Shown here: in pieces, positions 16,612 to 25,384 of the stretch
Position numbering within the stretch: position 1 is the first letter of the stretch
How the letters are laid out: the number at the start of each line of letters is the position of its first letter
Source: CAYNRA01 sp046293395
GTDB lineage: Bacteria; Bacteroidota; Bacteroidia; Cytophagales; Spirosomataceae
Direction of reading: 5' to 3'
DNA: 64,000 bases
NCBI GenBank assembly: GCA_046293395.1
Contig: JBKBOU010000001.1
Coordinates: 992,001 to 1,056,000, forward strand
Position numbers and translations under genes: made by a program
Notes under the pieces: generated by a model
Database searches by the model: none
Seen by the model: the letters and a program-made list of their open reading frames with translations, nothing else
What the model was told of the DNA's origin: nothing

Positions 16612-17709
16612 ATGCCACTATTTACGTTAGGAATCGAGGAGGAATTTCAAACCATCGACCCACACACCCGCGAATTGCGGTCGCACATGTCGAAGATTGT
16701 AGAAGGTGGCCAAATTATTCTACAAGAACGTATCAAACAAGAAATGCACCAGGCGGTCGTCGAGATGGGCACAAATATTTGTGAGAACATTCAACAAGCG
16801 CGTGAGGAGGTCACGTACCTCCGCCGCATGTTGATTGACCTTGCCTCCAAGCAAAATCTCTACATCGCTGCTGCTGGCACGCACCCATTTTCTGATTGGC
16901 AAAACCAACTTATCACCCCCAACGAACGGTACGATAAGCTGATTGACGAAATGCGGGATGTAGCCCGTGGAAATCTGATTTTCGGGCTACACGTGCACGT
17001 CGGTATCGAAGACAGAAACCAAGCCATCAAGATACTCAACGAGGTACGATATTTTTTACCGCATATTTTTGCGCTGTCCACCAACTCGCCTTTTTGGTGT
17101 GGTAGAAATACTGGATTTAATTCCTATCGCTCCAAAGTATTCGATAAATTTCCGAGAACAGGCATTCCTGAATACTTTGCAAGTGCCTCAGAATATGACA
17201 ATTACCTCAATTTGTTGATTAAAACAGGGTGTATTGATAACGGAAAAAAAATATGGTGGGACATCCGTCTTCACCCTTTTTACCCGACTATCGAGTTCCG
17301 CATTTGTGATGTTCCTATGCGCGTGGACGAAACCATTTGTCTCGCTGCCTTGATGCAAGCCCTTGTCGCGAAAATTTACAAATTGCACCAACAAAATTTA
17401 AGTTTCCGCCCCTACAAACGCATTTTAATCAATGAAAATAAATGGCGTGCCGCTCGGTATGGAATCAATGCAAAACTGATTGATTTTGGGAAAGAAGTCG
17501 AAGTTCCATTTCATGATTTATCCGTTGAACTTCTTGAATTTATTGACGATGTTGTCGATGAGCTCGGTTCACGAAAAGAGGTGGAATATCTTCACACGAT
17601 TCTCAAAAATGGAACAGGTGCAGACAGACAAATGAAGGTTTTTGACCATACCCAAAGCCTAAAAACAGTCGTTGATTATATCGTAGAAGAAACCAAATTC
17701 GGGATTTAA
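16612..17709 (+). CDS. Carboxylate-amine ligase (GCS2 / YbdK family)
   Basis: 365 residues from ATG 16612, the usual MPLFTLGIEEEF start of the family; a TTG nine bases earlier is less likely. The enzyme is a glutamate-cysteine-ligase type 2 relative, joining an amino group to a carboxylate with ATP. Signatures are GIEEEFQ, AAAGTHPFSDW, GLHVHVGIEDR, STNSPFWCGRNTGF and IEFRICDVPMRVDETI. The E. coli relative YbdK has weak gamma-glutamylcysteine activity, and the natural substrate of the group is generally unknown. Here it sits between an ATP-grasp enzyme and a glutamine amidotransferase. Confidence 0.92.
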   Translation: MPLFTLGIEEEFQTIDPHTRELRSHMSKIVEGGQIILQERIKQEMHQAVVEMGTNICENIQQAREEVTYLRRMLIDLASKQNLYIAAAGTHPFSDWQNQLITPNERYDKLIDEMRDVARGNLIFGLHVHVGIEDRNQAIKILNEVRYFLPHIFALSTNSPFWCGRNTGFNSYRSKVFDKFPRTGIPEYFASASEYDNYLNLLIKTGCIDNGKKIWWDIRLHPFYPTIEFRICDVPMRVDETICLAALMQALVAKIYKLHQQNLSFRPYKRILINENKWRAARYGINAKLIDFGKEVEVPFHDLSVELLEFIDDVVDELGSRKEVEYLHTILKNGTGADRQMKVFDHTQSLKTVVDYIVEETKFGI

Positions 17710-17744
17710 TCAAGTACTTTTCCATTGTTTAATTGAAACTTTTC

Positions 17745-17777
17745 AAGATAATCGAGTGCATTCCACTCGATTATCTT
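17745..17777. other. Perfect hairpin between ligase and amidotransferase genes
   Basis: AAGATAATCGAGTG (17745-17758) pairs perfectly with 17764-17777 around five bases. A T run is lacking, so it may be a weak terminator or an RNA processing site separating two halves of the cluster. A promoter follows directly. Confidence 0.6.
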
Positions 17778-17781
17778 CCCA

Positions 17782-17811
17782 TTGAGGTAAATTAAGTAAC
17801 TTGTATGCTTG
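17782..17811 (+). promoter_or_regulatory. Candidate internal promoter of the amidoligase cluster
   Basis: TTG (17782-17784), 19 bases, then TATGCTTG (17804-17811), one mismatch from TAnnTTTG. It predicts a start near 17818 and therefore ATG 17836 for the amidotransferase, excluding the in-frame TTG at 17809. Confidence 0.4.
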
Positions 17812-17835
17812 TTTATCCATTTATTAGCTTGTTCT

Positions 17836-18633
17836 ATGTCCTCTCCCAAAGTTGCAATTCTCGACCTTTACCAAGGTTTTCCGAACGAAGGTATGCGCTG
17901 TATAAAAGCCATTGTCACATCTTATTTTGACGATGCCTCCGCGTATCAAGTCTTTGATGTACGTGGACAAAATGAATTTCCTTCCCTTACCGATTTCTCA
18001 ATCTTTATCTCCACAGGAGGCCCCGGAAGCCCTCTTTTTGAAGGACATACGTGGGAAAAAAACTACCAAAATTTTCTCCAAGAAATCTGGGAACACAATC
18101 AAAAAAATACAGTCAAAAAATACCTTTTCTTGATTTGCCACTCCTTCCAATTGGCAGTTCAACATTTTGAATTAGGTACAATTTGTCTGCGTAAATCAAC
18201 TTCGTTTGGGGTGATGCCCGTACACAAAACACCATTTGGAGAGAACGAAACCTTATTTAAAGGGCTTGAAAATCCGTTTTGGGCTGTTGATTCCCGCGAT
18301 TATCAAATGATTCAACCTGACTTTTCTCAATTCTCAAAATTAGGAGCAAAAATTCTTTGCATTGAGAAAGAAAGACCACATGTGAATCTGGAAAGAGCCG
18401 TCATGGCAATTCGGTTTAGCCCAGAAATCATCGGTACTCAGTTTCATCCTGAAGCAGACGCTGAAGGTATGCACCGCTATTTCTTACAAGAAGAAAAACG
18501 CCAAGCAGTCATCAAAGAACATGGCGAAGACAAATACAATGACATGATTGAACATCTGGAAGACCCAGATAAAATTGCACTGACAGAAGCAACGGTTCTT
18601 CCCCGTTTTTTAGATTTTGCCACAGGAAAATAA
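17836..18633 (+). CDS. Class I glutamine amidotransferase-like protein
   Basis: 265 residues from ATG 17836. The fold is that of class I amidotransferases, which release ammonia from glutamine for a partner ligase: ISTGGPGSPLF (oxyanion region), Cys101 in LFLICHSFQLA, and His and Glu in GTQFHPEAD. The nucleophile elbow is CHSFQ, preceded by Ile instead of the usual Gly, which is atypical. A C-terminal helical extension (about 215-265) follows. No fused synthetase domain is present, so one of the neighbouring ATP-grasp or GCS2 ligases is the likely ammonia acceptor. Confidence 0.88.
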   Translation: MSSPKVAILDLYQGFPNEGMRCIKAIVTSYFDDASAYQVFDVRGQNEFPSLTDFSIFISTGGPGSPLFEGHTWEKNYQNFLQEIWEHNQKNTVKKYLFLICHSFQLAVQHFELGTICLRKSTSFGVMPVHKTPFGENETLFKGLENPFWAVDSRDYQMIQPDFSQFSKLGAKILCIEKERPHVNLERAVMAIRFSPEIIGTQFHPEADAEGMHRYFLQEEKRQAVIKEHGEDKYNDMIEHLEDPDKIALTEATVLPRFLDFATGK

Positions 18634-18660
18634 AAGCAACGTAATTCATTTGCAACGACT

Positions 18661-19863
18661 ATGGAAAAAAACGCACGAGCTCTCTATAATCAAGATTTTA
18701 CAGAAGAAAAATACAAGCAAATGCTAGATATGATTCACGAAGAATTTCCGAATCAGCTTGATTTTCGCGTCGCAGAATCTCCCATTTTTATTGACAAATC
18801 ACTAAAAATCAAACTTTTACAAGCAGGAAATGCAATTATTGACACATTGCTTTCTTCTGATTTCAAAGAGAAAACTGCCCGTGCTATTCCTTCCCACCAA
18901 TGGGTTCCGAATGAGGGGAAACATCCTCATTTTTTAGCGATTGATTTTGCCTTAACCACGCATCCAGAATCCCAAGAGGTAGAACCACAACTCATTGAAC
19001 TGCAAGGATTTCCGTCACTTTTTGGCTATCAATGGTATCTCGGACAATTGTACCGTCAGTTTTTTGCCGTTCCTGATTCCTTCACACCCTATTTCAATAA
19101 ATTGGATGATAAATCGTACATCCAAAAGTTTAAGAATATTTTGCTTGGAGATACAGACCCGAAACAGATTATCTTATTGGAAATTGAACCTGAAAAGCAA
19201 AAAACACGCCTTGATTTTGCCATCACCGAACAACTTTGGGGCATTCCTACGATTTGTTTAACAAAGGTCATCAAACGTGAACGAAAATTATACTATCTAT
19301 CTGATAATCAAGAAATTGAAATCAAAAAAATATATAATCGTGTTATTTTTGACGACCTCGACCGCAACTATCCGAACCTTGAGACCGCCTTCAAACAAAC
19401 AGACGACGTCGATGTGGAATGGCTCACACACCCCAACTGGTTTTTCCGAATTAGTAAATTCCTATTGCCTTTCTTGAAAGGGCCTTATTTCCCCAAAACT
19501 TCCTTTTTATCCGACCTCACCGAATTACCGAGCGATTTGGAGAATTTTGTACTCAAACCCTTGTTTTCTTTTGCAGGAAGTGGCGTAATCATCGATGTTA
19601 CAGCCGAACATATTGCGGCAATCAAAGACCCTGAAAACTATATTTTACAACAGAAGGTTGCCTACTCACCGCTTATTGAAGACAACAAAGGCGAGAAAAT
19701 CAAGGCGGAAATCCGCTTGTTGTATATTTGGGGCGAAAAAGACGCTCGACCCACTTTACTTACCAACTTGGCGCGTTTATCAAAAGGCAAAATGATAGGC
19801 GTTGATTACAACAAAAACAAAGACTGGGTCGGAGGTAGCTGCGCCTTTTTTGAACGCGATTAA
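18661..19863 (+). CDS. Putative ATP-grasp-like protein of unknown function
   Basis: 400 residues, no signal or membrane segment. Two stretches look like parts of an ATP-grasp fold: FVLKPLFSFAGSGVIID (about 300-316, a Lys and glycine-rich phosphate loop) and KAEIRLLYIW with LLTNLARLSKGKMIGVDYN (metal and ribose contacts near the C terminus). An earlier segment, LIELQGFPSLFGYQ, recalls circularly permuted ATP-grasp proteins. Evidence is by pattern only. It lies 27 bases after the amidotransferase and 17 bases before the aminotransferase, so the three are probably one transcript. Confidence 0.75.
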   Translation: MEKNARALYNQDFTEEKYKQMLDMIHEEFPNQLDFRVAESPIFIDKSLKIKLLQAGNAIIDTLLSSDFKEKTARAIPSHQWVPNEGKHPHFLAIDFALTTHPESQEVEPQLIELQGFPSLFGYQWYLGQLYRQFFAVPDSFTPYFNKLDDKSYIQKFKNILLGDTDPKQIILLEIEPEKQKTRLDFAITEQLWGIPTICLTKVIKRERKLYYLSDNQEIEIKKIYNRVIFDDLDRNYPNLETAFKQTDDVDVEWLTHPNWFFRISKFLLPFLKGPYFPKTSFLSDLTELPSDLENFVLKPLFSFAGSGVIIDVTAEHIAAIKDPENYILQQKVAYSPLIEDNKGEKIKAEIRLLYIWGEKDARPTLLTNLARLSKGKMIGVDYNKNKDWVGGSCAFFERD

Positions 19864-19880
19864 GTGAAGTCAATTAATTC

Positions 19881-21071
19881 ATGGATTTAAGACAATTATT
19901 TCTGGCGAATGTCGCCCAAACTTCTGATTACCCTTTGGCACTCGAAATCGTTCGTGCTGAGGGAATTTGTCTATACGATGCCTCCGGAAAAAAATACATT
20001 GATTTAATCTCTGGTATTTCTGTCAGTAATGTAGGACATCGCCATCCGAAAGTCGTGGAGGCAATCAAAAATCAGGTCGATTCCTACCTGCATACGCTTG
20101 TGTATGGAGAGTTCATTCAGGCTCCTCAAGTGCAACTAGCGCACGCATTGGCTCAAACATTGGCAGCGTTCACGACAAAAGAAGGATTCGTTTTGAACAA
20201 TGTCTATTTTACCAATTCTGGTACAGAAGCGGTAGAAGGCGCCATGAAATTGGCCAAACGTGTCACAGGAAGACACGAATTTGTCGTCTGTGAACGCGCC
20301 TATCACGGCTCCACACAAGGTGCTTTGTCGTTGGGTGAAGAACCCTTCCGGAGTGCATTTCGCCCTTTATTACCCGGAGTTCGAAAGATAAAGAGAAACA
20401 TAACCGACTCATTATCAGCCATTAGTAAACAAACGGCAGCTGTAATCATCGAGCCCATCGGTGGCGAAGTAGGCGCAGTTCCTGCTACGCAGGATTTTTT
20501 AGCTGCGGTATATGCCAAATGCAAAGAAACAGGAACATTACTCATTTTTGACGAAATACAATCTGGTTTTGGTCGCTCGGGCACATTTTGGGCATTTGAG
20601 CAATATGGCATCGTACCTGATATTTTATTGACTGCCAAAGGAATGGGAGGCGGTATGCCCATTGGTGCTTTTATTGCCGCCGAACAACACATGTCTGCGT
20701 TGAAAAATAATCCTATTTTGGGACATATCACCACATTTGGTGGACATCCCGTTAGTTGTGCGGCTTCATTGGCGACACTTCGAGTAATTCAAGAAGAAAA
20801 TCTACTAGCTCAAGTAGCGCATAAATCTACTTTATTTAAAAAATATTTACAGCATCCAAAAATCAGTGAAATTCGGGGTACGGGCTTACTTTTAGCCGCA
20901 GAAATGGCTGATTTTGACACACTTAAGCAAGTAATTGACCGAGCAATCTTGAAAGGCGTCTTAACAGATTGGTTTCTGTATTGTGACAATGCCATGCGCA
21001 TCGCACCACCGCTTACAATCACGGAAGAAGAAATAAAAGAAGCGTGTGATGTAATTCTGTCTAGTTTATAA
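19881..21071 (+). CDS. Class III PLP aminotransferase (acetylornithine-type)
   Basis: 396 residues. Signatures of PLP fold type I class III: YIDLISGISVSNVGHRHP, NSGTEAVEGAMKLAK, YHGSTQGALSLG, IIEPIGGEVGA, FDEIQSGFGRSG, and the cofactor Lys in LLTAKGMGGGMPIGAF. The family includes acetylornithine, ornithine and 4-aminobutyrate aminotransferases. No arginine biosynthesis genes are nearby. Position at the end of the amidoligase run suggests it supplies an amino-containing precursor, but it could be an independent gene. A strong terminator follows. Confidence 0.9.
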   Translation: MDLRQLFLANVAQTSDYPLALEIVRAEGICLYDASGKKYIDLISGISVSNVGHRHPKVVEAIKNQVDSYLHTLVYGEFIQAPQVQLAHALAQTLAAFTTKEGFVLNNVYFTNSGTEAVEGAMKLAKRVTGRHEFVVCERAYHGSTQGALSLGEEPFRSAFRPLLPGVRKIKRNITDSLSAISKQTAAVIIEPIGGEVGAVPATQDFLAAVYAKCKETGTLLIFDEIQSGFGRSGTFWAFEQYGIVPDILLTAKGMGGGMPIGAFIAAEQHMSALKNNPILGHITTFGGHPVSCAASLATLRVIQEENLLAQVAHKSTLFKKYLQHPKISEIRGTGLLLAAEMADFDTLKQVIDRAILKGVLTDWFLYCDNAMRIAPPLTITEEEIKEACDVILSSL

Positions 21072-21077
21072 CCAAAT

Positions 21078-21112
21078 AAAAAGAGCTCCGAGTAAAACTC
21101 AGAGCTCTTTTT
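21078..21112. terminator. Terminator shared by aminotransferase and tRNA-Leu
   Basis: AAAAAGAGCTCCGAGT (21078-21093) pairs with 21097-21112 with one mismatch around AAA. It ends the plus-strand operon with a T run. On the minus strand it starts two bases beyond the tRNA 3' end and also has a T run, so it can stop both. Confidence 0.85.
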
Positions 21113-21113
21113 G

Positions 21114-21197
21114 TACCCAGGGCCGGAGTCGAACCGGCACGAGTGTAACCTCATTGGTGTTTGAGACCAACGCGTCTACCGATTCCGCCACCTGGGC
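21114..21197 (-). tRNA. tRNA-Leu (CAA)
   Basis: 84 bases on the minus strand. The acceptor stem GCCCAGG pairs with CCTGGGT; the anticodon stem TTGGT/ACCAA encloses the loop CTCAAAC with anticodon CAA (UUG codons). A variable arm is present as in tRNA-Leu, and the T arm contains GGTTCGACTCC. The 3' CCA is not encoded. Confidence 0.95.
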
Positions 21198-21435
21198 AGG
21201 TGAACATCAACGTCGTGTTGGGATTGCAAAAGTAGAAGTTGAAATATTTATTTGCAAGGAATTATGTATTTTTATTTTACTAAAAATTACCTTATCTCAC
21301 TAAAAACCTATCAATCAATTCATTACAAAAATGAAAAATTATTCTACTCAAAAAAACAATTCATTTTTTGGACATTTACCCCATTCGTTCACCTATTCGT
21401 ATCCAACTATTATTCACTTTTTACCGAACAAACGT

Positions 21436-22782
21436 ATGCGAAAGCCTATCCTTTTTCTTTTCTCTTGCTTATTATTTTTGGGATTTTTCCCGTCGATTGC
21501 CCAAATGTATCCGACTATTTTACCTGAAAAACAGCGGGCGGCGGTCATTGACGAAATTCTTGAAGACAGAATGAATAATCTGTTGCCTTCACTGATGCGC
21601 CAAGCGGGCATTGATACGTGGGTCATTATTTCCCGCGAGTACAACGAAGACCCCGTCATGAAAACCATGCTTCCGAGCGTTTGGCTTTCTGCAAGAAGAC
21701 GAACTATCTTTGTTTTTCATGATTTAGGCCCTGAAAACGGGGTAGAAAGAACAGCCATTGCCCGTTACGATGTCGGAAATTTACTCAAAGGTGCCTGGGA
21801 TTTGCAAACCAATCCAGACCAATGGGATGCACTGATTGACCTTCTAAAAAAACAGAATCCAGCCAAAATTGGCTTGAACTTTTCGAAATATTACGGACAT
21901 GCAGACGGGCTTACTTATACCGAACACAGCGAACTCATGGCCAAATTACCAAAAAACCTAAAAGATAAAGTTGTTTCTGCTAGTGACCTGGCTGTCAGTT
22001 GGTTAGAAACCAGAACAGAAAAAGAAATGGTCTTGTATGAATCTATTTCGCAGATTTCTCATGCAATTATCGAAGAAGCATTTTCGGAAAAAGTGATTCA
22101 ACCGGGTGTAACCACCACAGAAGATGTTGTTTGGTGGATGCGCCAAAAAGTAACCGATTTAGGACTTGAAACGTGGTTTCACCCGACGGTAGATATCCAA
22201 CGTTATGACCCAGAAAATTTTGACCATCTGCGAACATTCTCCAAAAGACCCGATAAGCAAGTTATTCTTCCGGGCGATTTACTGCACTGTGATTTCGGGA
22301 TTACTTACCTTCGTTTGAACTCAGACCACCAGCAACACGCGTATGTGCTCAAAGCAGGCGAAAAGGAAATTCCTTCGTATTTGGTAGAGGCTTTCAAGCA
22401 AGGAAATGCTGTACAAGATTATTTGACACAGCAATTTCAAACAGGCAAGAGTGGGAATGATATTTTGGCGGCGGCGCTAGAACAAACAAAAAAAGCAGGA
22501 ATTGACGGCACGATTTATACGCATCCGATTGGTTTGCACGGGCATGCAGCTGGGCCAACGATAGGCATGTGGGATAACCAAGGAAAAACCATCGGTGCAG
22601 GAGATTATTTGATGCGCCCAAATACAGCCTATTCCATTGAATTGAATGCGGCTGTTCGTTTACCTGAGTGGAAAAAAACGGTTCGAATTATGTTGGAAGA
22701 GAACGGATTCTACGATGGAAAACAGTTCAGGTATTTGAACAATAGACAAGAGAAAATTTGGACTATTCCGAGAAAAAACTAA
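21436..22782 (+). CDS. Secreted M24-family peptidase (Xaa-Pro aminopeptidase-like)
   Basis: 448 residues from ATG 21436, chosen because it begins a proper signal peptide (MRKPILFLFSCLLFLG, cleavage after SIAQ). The N-terminal creatinase-like domain (to about 200) precedes an M24 pita-bread domain. Possible metal ligands are Asp in LLHCDFGITY, His in THPIGLHGHAAGP and Glu in AYSIELN, but some usual ligand positions are not obvious to me. It should act in the periplasm. The stop codon is one base from that of a convergent gene. Confidence 0.82.
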   Translation: MRKPILFLFSCLLFLGFFPSIAQMYPTILPEKQRAAVIDEILEDRMNNLLPSLMRQAGIDTWVIISREYNEDPVMKTMLPSVWLSARRRTIFVFHDLGPENGVERTAIARYDVGNLLKGAWDLQTNPDQWDALIDLLKKQNPAKIGLNFSKYYGHADGLTYTEHSELMAKLPKNLKDKVVSASDLAVSWLETRTEKEMVLYESISQISHAIIEEAFSEKVIQPGVTTTEDVVWWMRQKVTDLGLETWFHPTVDIQRYDPENFDHLRTFSKRPDKQVILPGDLLHCDFGITYLRLNSDHQQHAYVLKAGEKEIPSYLVEAFKQGNAVQDYLTQQFQTGKSGNDILAAALEQTKKAGIDGTIYTHPIGLHGHAAGPTIGMWDNQGKTIGAGDYLMRPNTAYSIELNAAVRLPEWKKTVRIMLEENGFYDGKQFRYLNNRQEKIWTIPRKN

Positions 22783-22783
22783 G

Positions 22784-23122
22784 TCATTTTGGTAGAGTAG
22801 CGATTTCGAGTTTGCGATTAAAATCGTAAAACTCGAGGGCTCTACTCATTTGATTTCGTCGAATAGCTAAGAAGTAAGGTTTTCGTCTTGGCCGGCGAAT
22901 GAGCCGCAAATCCATTTTAAAGATAGTACCCACAGGAAACCTCGAAAAGTATTTTTGAGGACATCCTACGCGGGCTTTGGCGGGTAAATATTGGTTTGCG
23001 AGCGTCAGCAGAACCCATTTATCTCTGTTCACGTCATACGAAGACTCCACAAAAACATCCAAAAAAATCTGTTTAGAAAGCTCAGGAAGCTCATCTACCA
23101 GAGAAAGCTGATGATCCATCAT
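22784..23122 (-). CDS. Hypothetical 112-aa protein
   Basis: I do not recognise the family. It is basic, without signal peptide or membrane helix, and contains MDLRLIRRPRRKPYFLAIRR, which is strongly positive and could bind nucleic acid. Codon usage looks like neighbouring genes, and convergent packing against the M24 gene (one base between stops) supports it being real. ATG 23119 is an equally good start. Confidence 0.65.
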   Translation of the reverse strand: MMDHQLSLVDELPELSKQIFLDVFVESSYDVNRDKWVLLTLANQYLPAKARVGCPQKYFSRFPVGTIFKMDLRLIRRPRRKPYFLAIRRNQMSRALEFYDFNRKLEIATLPK

Positions 23123-23197
23123 GCTGTACGTAGAAATTTAGTGACAGAGAGATTTGTCAAACCCTCGAATGAAAAATTGTAAAATAGTTAGATGTAG

Positions 23198-23229
23198 TTA
23201 GTAATTAACAGACAAAAAGATTACTTTTG
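23198..23229 (+). promoter_or_regulatory. Candidate promoter of prs-rplY
   Basis: TACTTTTG (23222-23229) fits TAnnTTTG exactly; TTA (23198-23200) lies 21 bases upstream in place of TTG. The start codon of prs is 27 bases further on. Confidence 0.4.
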
Positions 23230-23256
23230 CACTTGTTTTCCGCAAAGTAATTAAAA

Positions 23257-24207
23257 ATGGCTGAAGTAAAAATATTTTCTGGTACAAACTCCAAGTATTT
23301 AGCAAGTAAAATTGCAGATTTCTACGGAAAAGAGCTTGGAAGACTCACTATTCAACGGTTTGCTGATAGTGAAATTTCTGTTTCATTTGACGAGTCCGTT
23401 CGTGGATGTGACGTTTTTTTGGTTCAATCTACCTTCCCAACTGCGGATAACATCATGGAGTTATTGCTCATGATTGATGCCGCTAGACGTGCCTCTGCGC
23501 ATTATGTTTGTGCCGTCATTCCGTATTACGGATACGCACGCCAAGACCGCAAAGACCGCCCAAGAGTGGCTGTAGGTGCGAAATTGGTAGCTAATATGCT
23601 GACAGCCGCCGGAGCAGACAGAATCATGACGATGGACTTGCACGCAGGTCAAATCCAAGGGTTCTTTGATATTCCGGTTGACCACTTGGAGGGAACGTCT
23701 GTTTTTGTTCCTTACCTAAAACTTCAAAACCTAGACAATCTCATCTTTGCTTCTCCGGACGTAGGTGGTGTAGCGCGTGTTCGTAAGTTCGCTAGCTACT
23801 TTGATGCAGATATTGTTATTTGTGATAAACACCGCAAAAAGGCAAATGAAATTGCTTCCATGCAACTTATTGGAGATGTAGAAGGCGCCAATGTTGTCTT
23901 GGTTGATGACCTTATTGATACGGGTGGCACCATTTGCAAAGCAGCTCAGCTCATTCTTGACAGAGGAGCCTTGTCTGTCCGTGCCATTTGTACACACCCC
24001 GTTTTATCGAAAAACGCACACGACATCATCGCGAACTCGGTTTTAACAGAATTATTGGTCGCAGATACGATTCCTTTGCGTCAGGATAATCCGAAAATTA
24101 AGGTTCTTTCCGTAGCGGAGCTATTCGCAAAAGCATTCGGGAGAATCCGTGATCATGGCTCTATTAGCACATTATTCATAAATTATCAAAATCAAATCAC
24201 TTATTAA
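23257..24207 (+). CDS. prs: Ribose-phosphate pyrophosphokinase
   Basis: 316 residues. Makes phosphoribosyl pyrophosphate from ribose 5-phosphate and ATP for nucleotide, His and Trp synthesis. Signatures: KIFSGTNSKYLA at the N terminus, IPYYGYARQDRKDRPR (ATP site), MDLHAGQIQGFFDIPVDHL, and the PRPP loop VLVDDLIDTGGTICKA. The C terminus runs a few residues (NYQNQITY) past the usual SISTLF end. It is 12 bases upstream of rplY, an order common in Bacteroidota. Confidence 0.97.
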   Translation: MAEVKIFSGTNSKYLASKIADFYGKELGRLTIQRFADSEISVSFDESVRGCDVFLVQSTFPTADNIMELLLMIDAARRASAHYVCAVIPYYGYARQDRKDRPRVAVGAKLVANMLTAAGADRIMTMDLHAGQIQGFFDIPVDHLEGTSVFVPYLKLQNLDNLIFASPDVGGVARVRKFASYFDADIVICDKHRKKANEIASMQLIGDVEGANVVLVDDLIDTGGTICKAAQLILDRGALSVRAICTHPVLSKNAHDIIANSVLTELLVADTIPLRQDNPKIKVLSVAELFAKAFGRIRDHGSISTLFINYQNQITY

Positions 24208-24219
24208 TTATCAATTACA

Positions 24220-24792
24220 ATGAAAAAAACTGAGATTGTAGGGTATAAGAGAGCGAATCTCGGTCGTCAGGCTTCGCAAGAATTACGTGGACAAGGTATG
24301 GTTCCATGTGTGCTTTATGGCGGCAAAGAGCAAGTATCATTTTACGCACCTGCGTACTTGTTTAATCCAATCATTTTTACGCCTGACGTGTATGAAGTGA
24401 CTTTGAACATCGAAGGAGAAGTGTATTCTGCAATTCTTCAAGATAAGCAATTTCACCCAGTAAACGATTCATTAACACACGCCGACTTCTTGGAAATCAC
24501 TCCAGAGAAAGTTATCAAAATGGCTGTGCCAATCCGTTTGCAAGGTGTTTCTGAAGGTCAAAAAGTCGGTGGTAAATTAGTTCAAACCTTACGTAAACTA
24601 CGTGTACAAGGGCAAGCGAAATTTATCCCAGATTATATCGACTTAGATATTACTGCCTTAGAATTAGGTAAATCTATCAAGGTAAAATCAATTAAAACAG
24701 AAAACTTGACTGTATTAGACCCTGAGTCGAACCCAGTTGCTACGATTACTATTCCACGTGCATTGCGTCAAGCACAGCAACAAGGAAAATAA
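24220..24792 (+). CDS. rplY: 50S ribosomal protein L25 (Ctc form)
   Basis: 190 residues: an N-terminal L25 domain that binds 5S rRNA (GYKRANLGRQASQELRGQGM, VPCVLYGGKE) followed by the C-terminal beta domain of the longer TL5/Ctc type (VPIRLQGVSEGQKVGGKL). It ends in a Gln-rich tail. Co-transcribed with prs and followed by a terminator. Confidence 0.96.
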   Translation: MKKTEIVGYKRANLGRQASQELRGQGMVPCVLYGGKEQVSFYAPAYLFNPIIFTPDVYEVTLNIEGEVYSAILQDKQFHPVNDSLTHADFLEITPEKVIKMAVPIRLQGVSEGQKVGGKLVQTLRKLRVQGQAKFIPDYIDLDITALELGKSIKVKSIKTENLTVLDPESNPVATITIPRALRQAQQQGK

Positions 24793-24821
24793 TCCGACTT
24801 CTGTTTTTGCTAATAGAATAC

Positions 24822-24852
24822 AAAAAAGACGGCTGTTTCAGTCGTCTTTTTT
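24822..24852 (+). terminator. Terminator of prs-rplY
   Basis: AAAAAAGACGGCT (24822-24834) pairs with AGTCGTCTTTTTT (24840-24852) with a single G-T wobble; a T run completes it. Confidence 0.85.
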
Positions 24853-24919
24853 GTTTTTATGTCCGACTTTTTTAACTTGTTTCCTCTTCTATTTGTCCAA
24901 AATAAAACCGTTTATATCT

Positions 24920-25384
24920 ATGCCTACTTTTCTTCTTCTACTCTCTTTTTTCTGCTCGTTTATCTTACCACCCAAAGAAAGCCCAGAAGCCTGGCTAATC
25001 AAATCTCTAGAAACCTACTTCGCGAAGTACGATAAAATTCCGCTTACCAAATTATGTACGCCCACCTACATCGCCTACAAGCAAGACGCACTCGAAATAG
25101 ACTACGACGGTGGACTTAGTTTAGCCGCTTTTAAACAAAAATGGAAAGGGAAATTTGACACAAAGTACGCCGGAGTGAACCAAGGTTTTTTTATTTCAGG
25201 ACAAGATTTTGGAAAAATACGTGTGACTATTTGCACTTTTCTCCGAAATGACGAAAACGGAAAATGGTATAAAGTTGTCTTACGAGACGACGAGTTTAAG
25301 GTAAATTACCGAAGAGAAATTCGACTCATTGAACAAAAAGGCAGTTACAAAATCGCAGATGTGAAGGAATTTAATGATTTGTAA
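24920..25384 (+). CDS. Hypothetical small exported protein
   Basis: 154 residues from ATG 24920, which starts a signal peptide (MPTFLLLLSFFCSFILP); the longer open frame upstream runs through the rplY terminator and is rejected. The mature domain (about 20-154) is alpha/beta with repeated Lys/Tyr/Asp strands, including CTPTYIAYKQDALEIDYDGG and FISGQDFGKIRVTICTFL, perhaps an NTF2- or lipocalin-like fold. I cannot name a family. Its last 14 bases overlap the convergent PAP2 gene. Confidence 0.72.
   Translation: MPTFLLLLSFFCSFILPPKESPEAWLIKSLETYFAKYDKIPLTKLCTPTYIAYKQDALEIDYDGGLSLAAFKQKWKGKFDTKYAGVNQGFFISGQDFGKIRVTICTFLRNDENGKWYKVVLRDDEFKVNYRREIRLIEQKGSYKIADVKEFNDL

Noticed and set aside
24737..24919. 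Upstream extension of the exported protein at 24920
   Set aside because: It would start inside rplY and run through a strong terminator; ATG 24920 gives a clean signal peptide.
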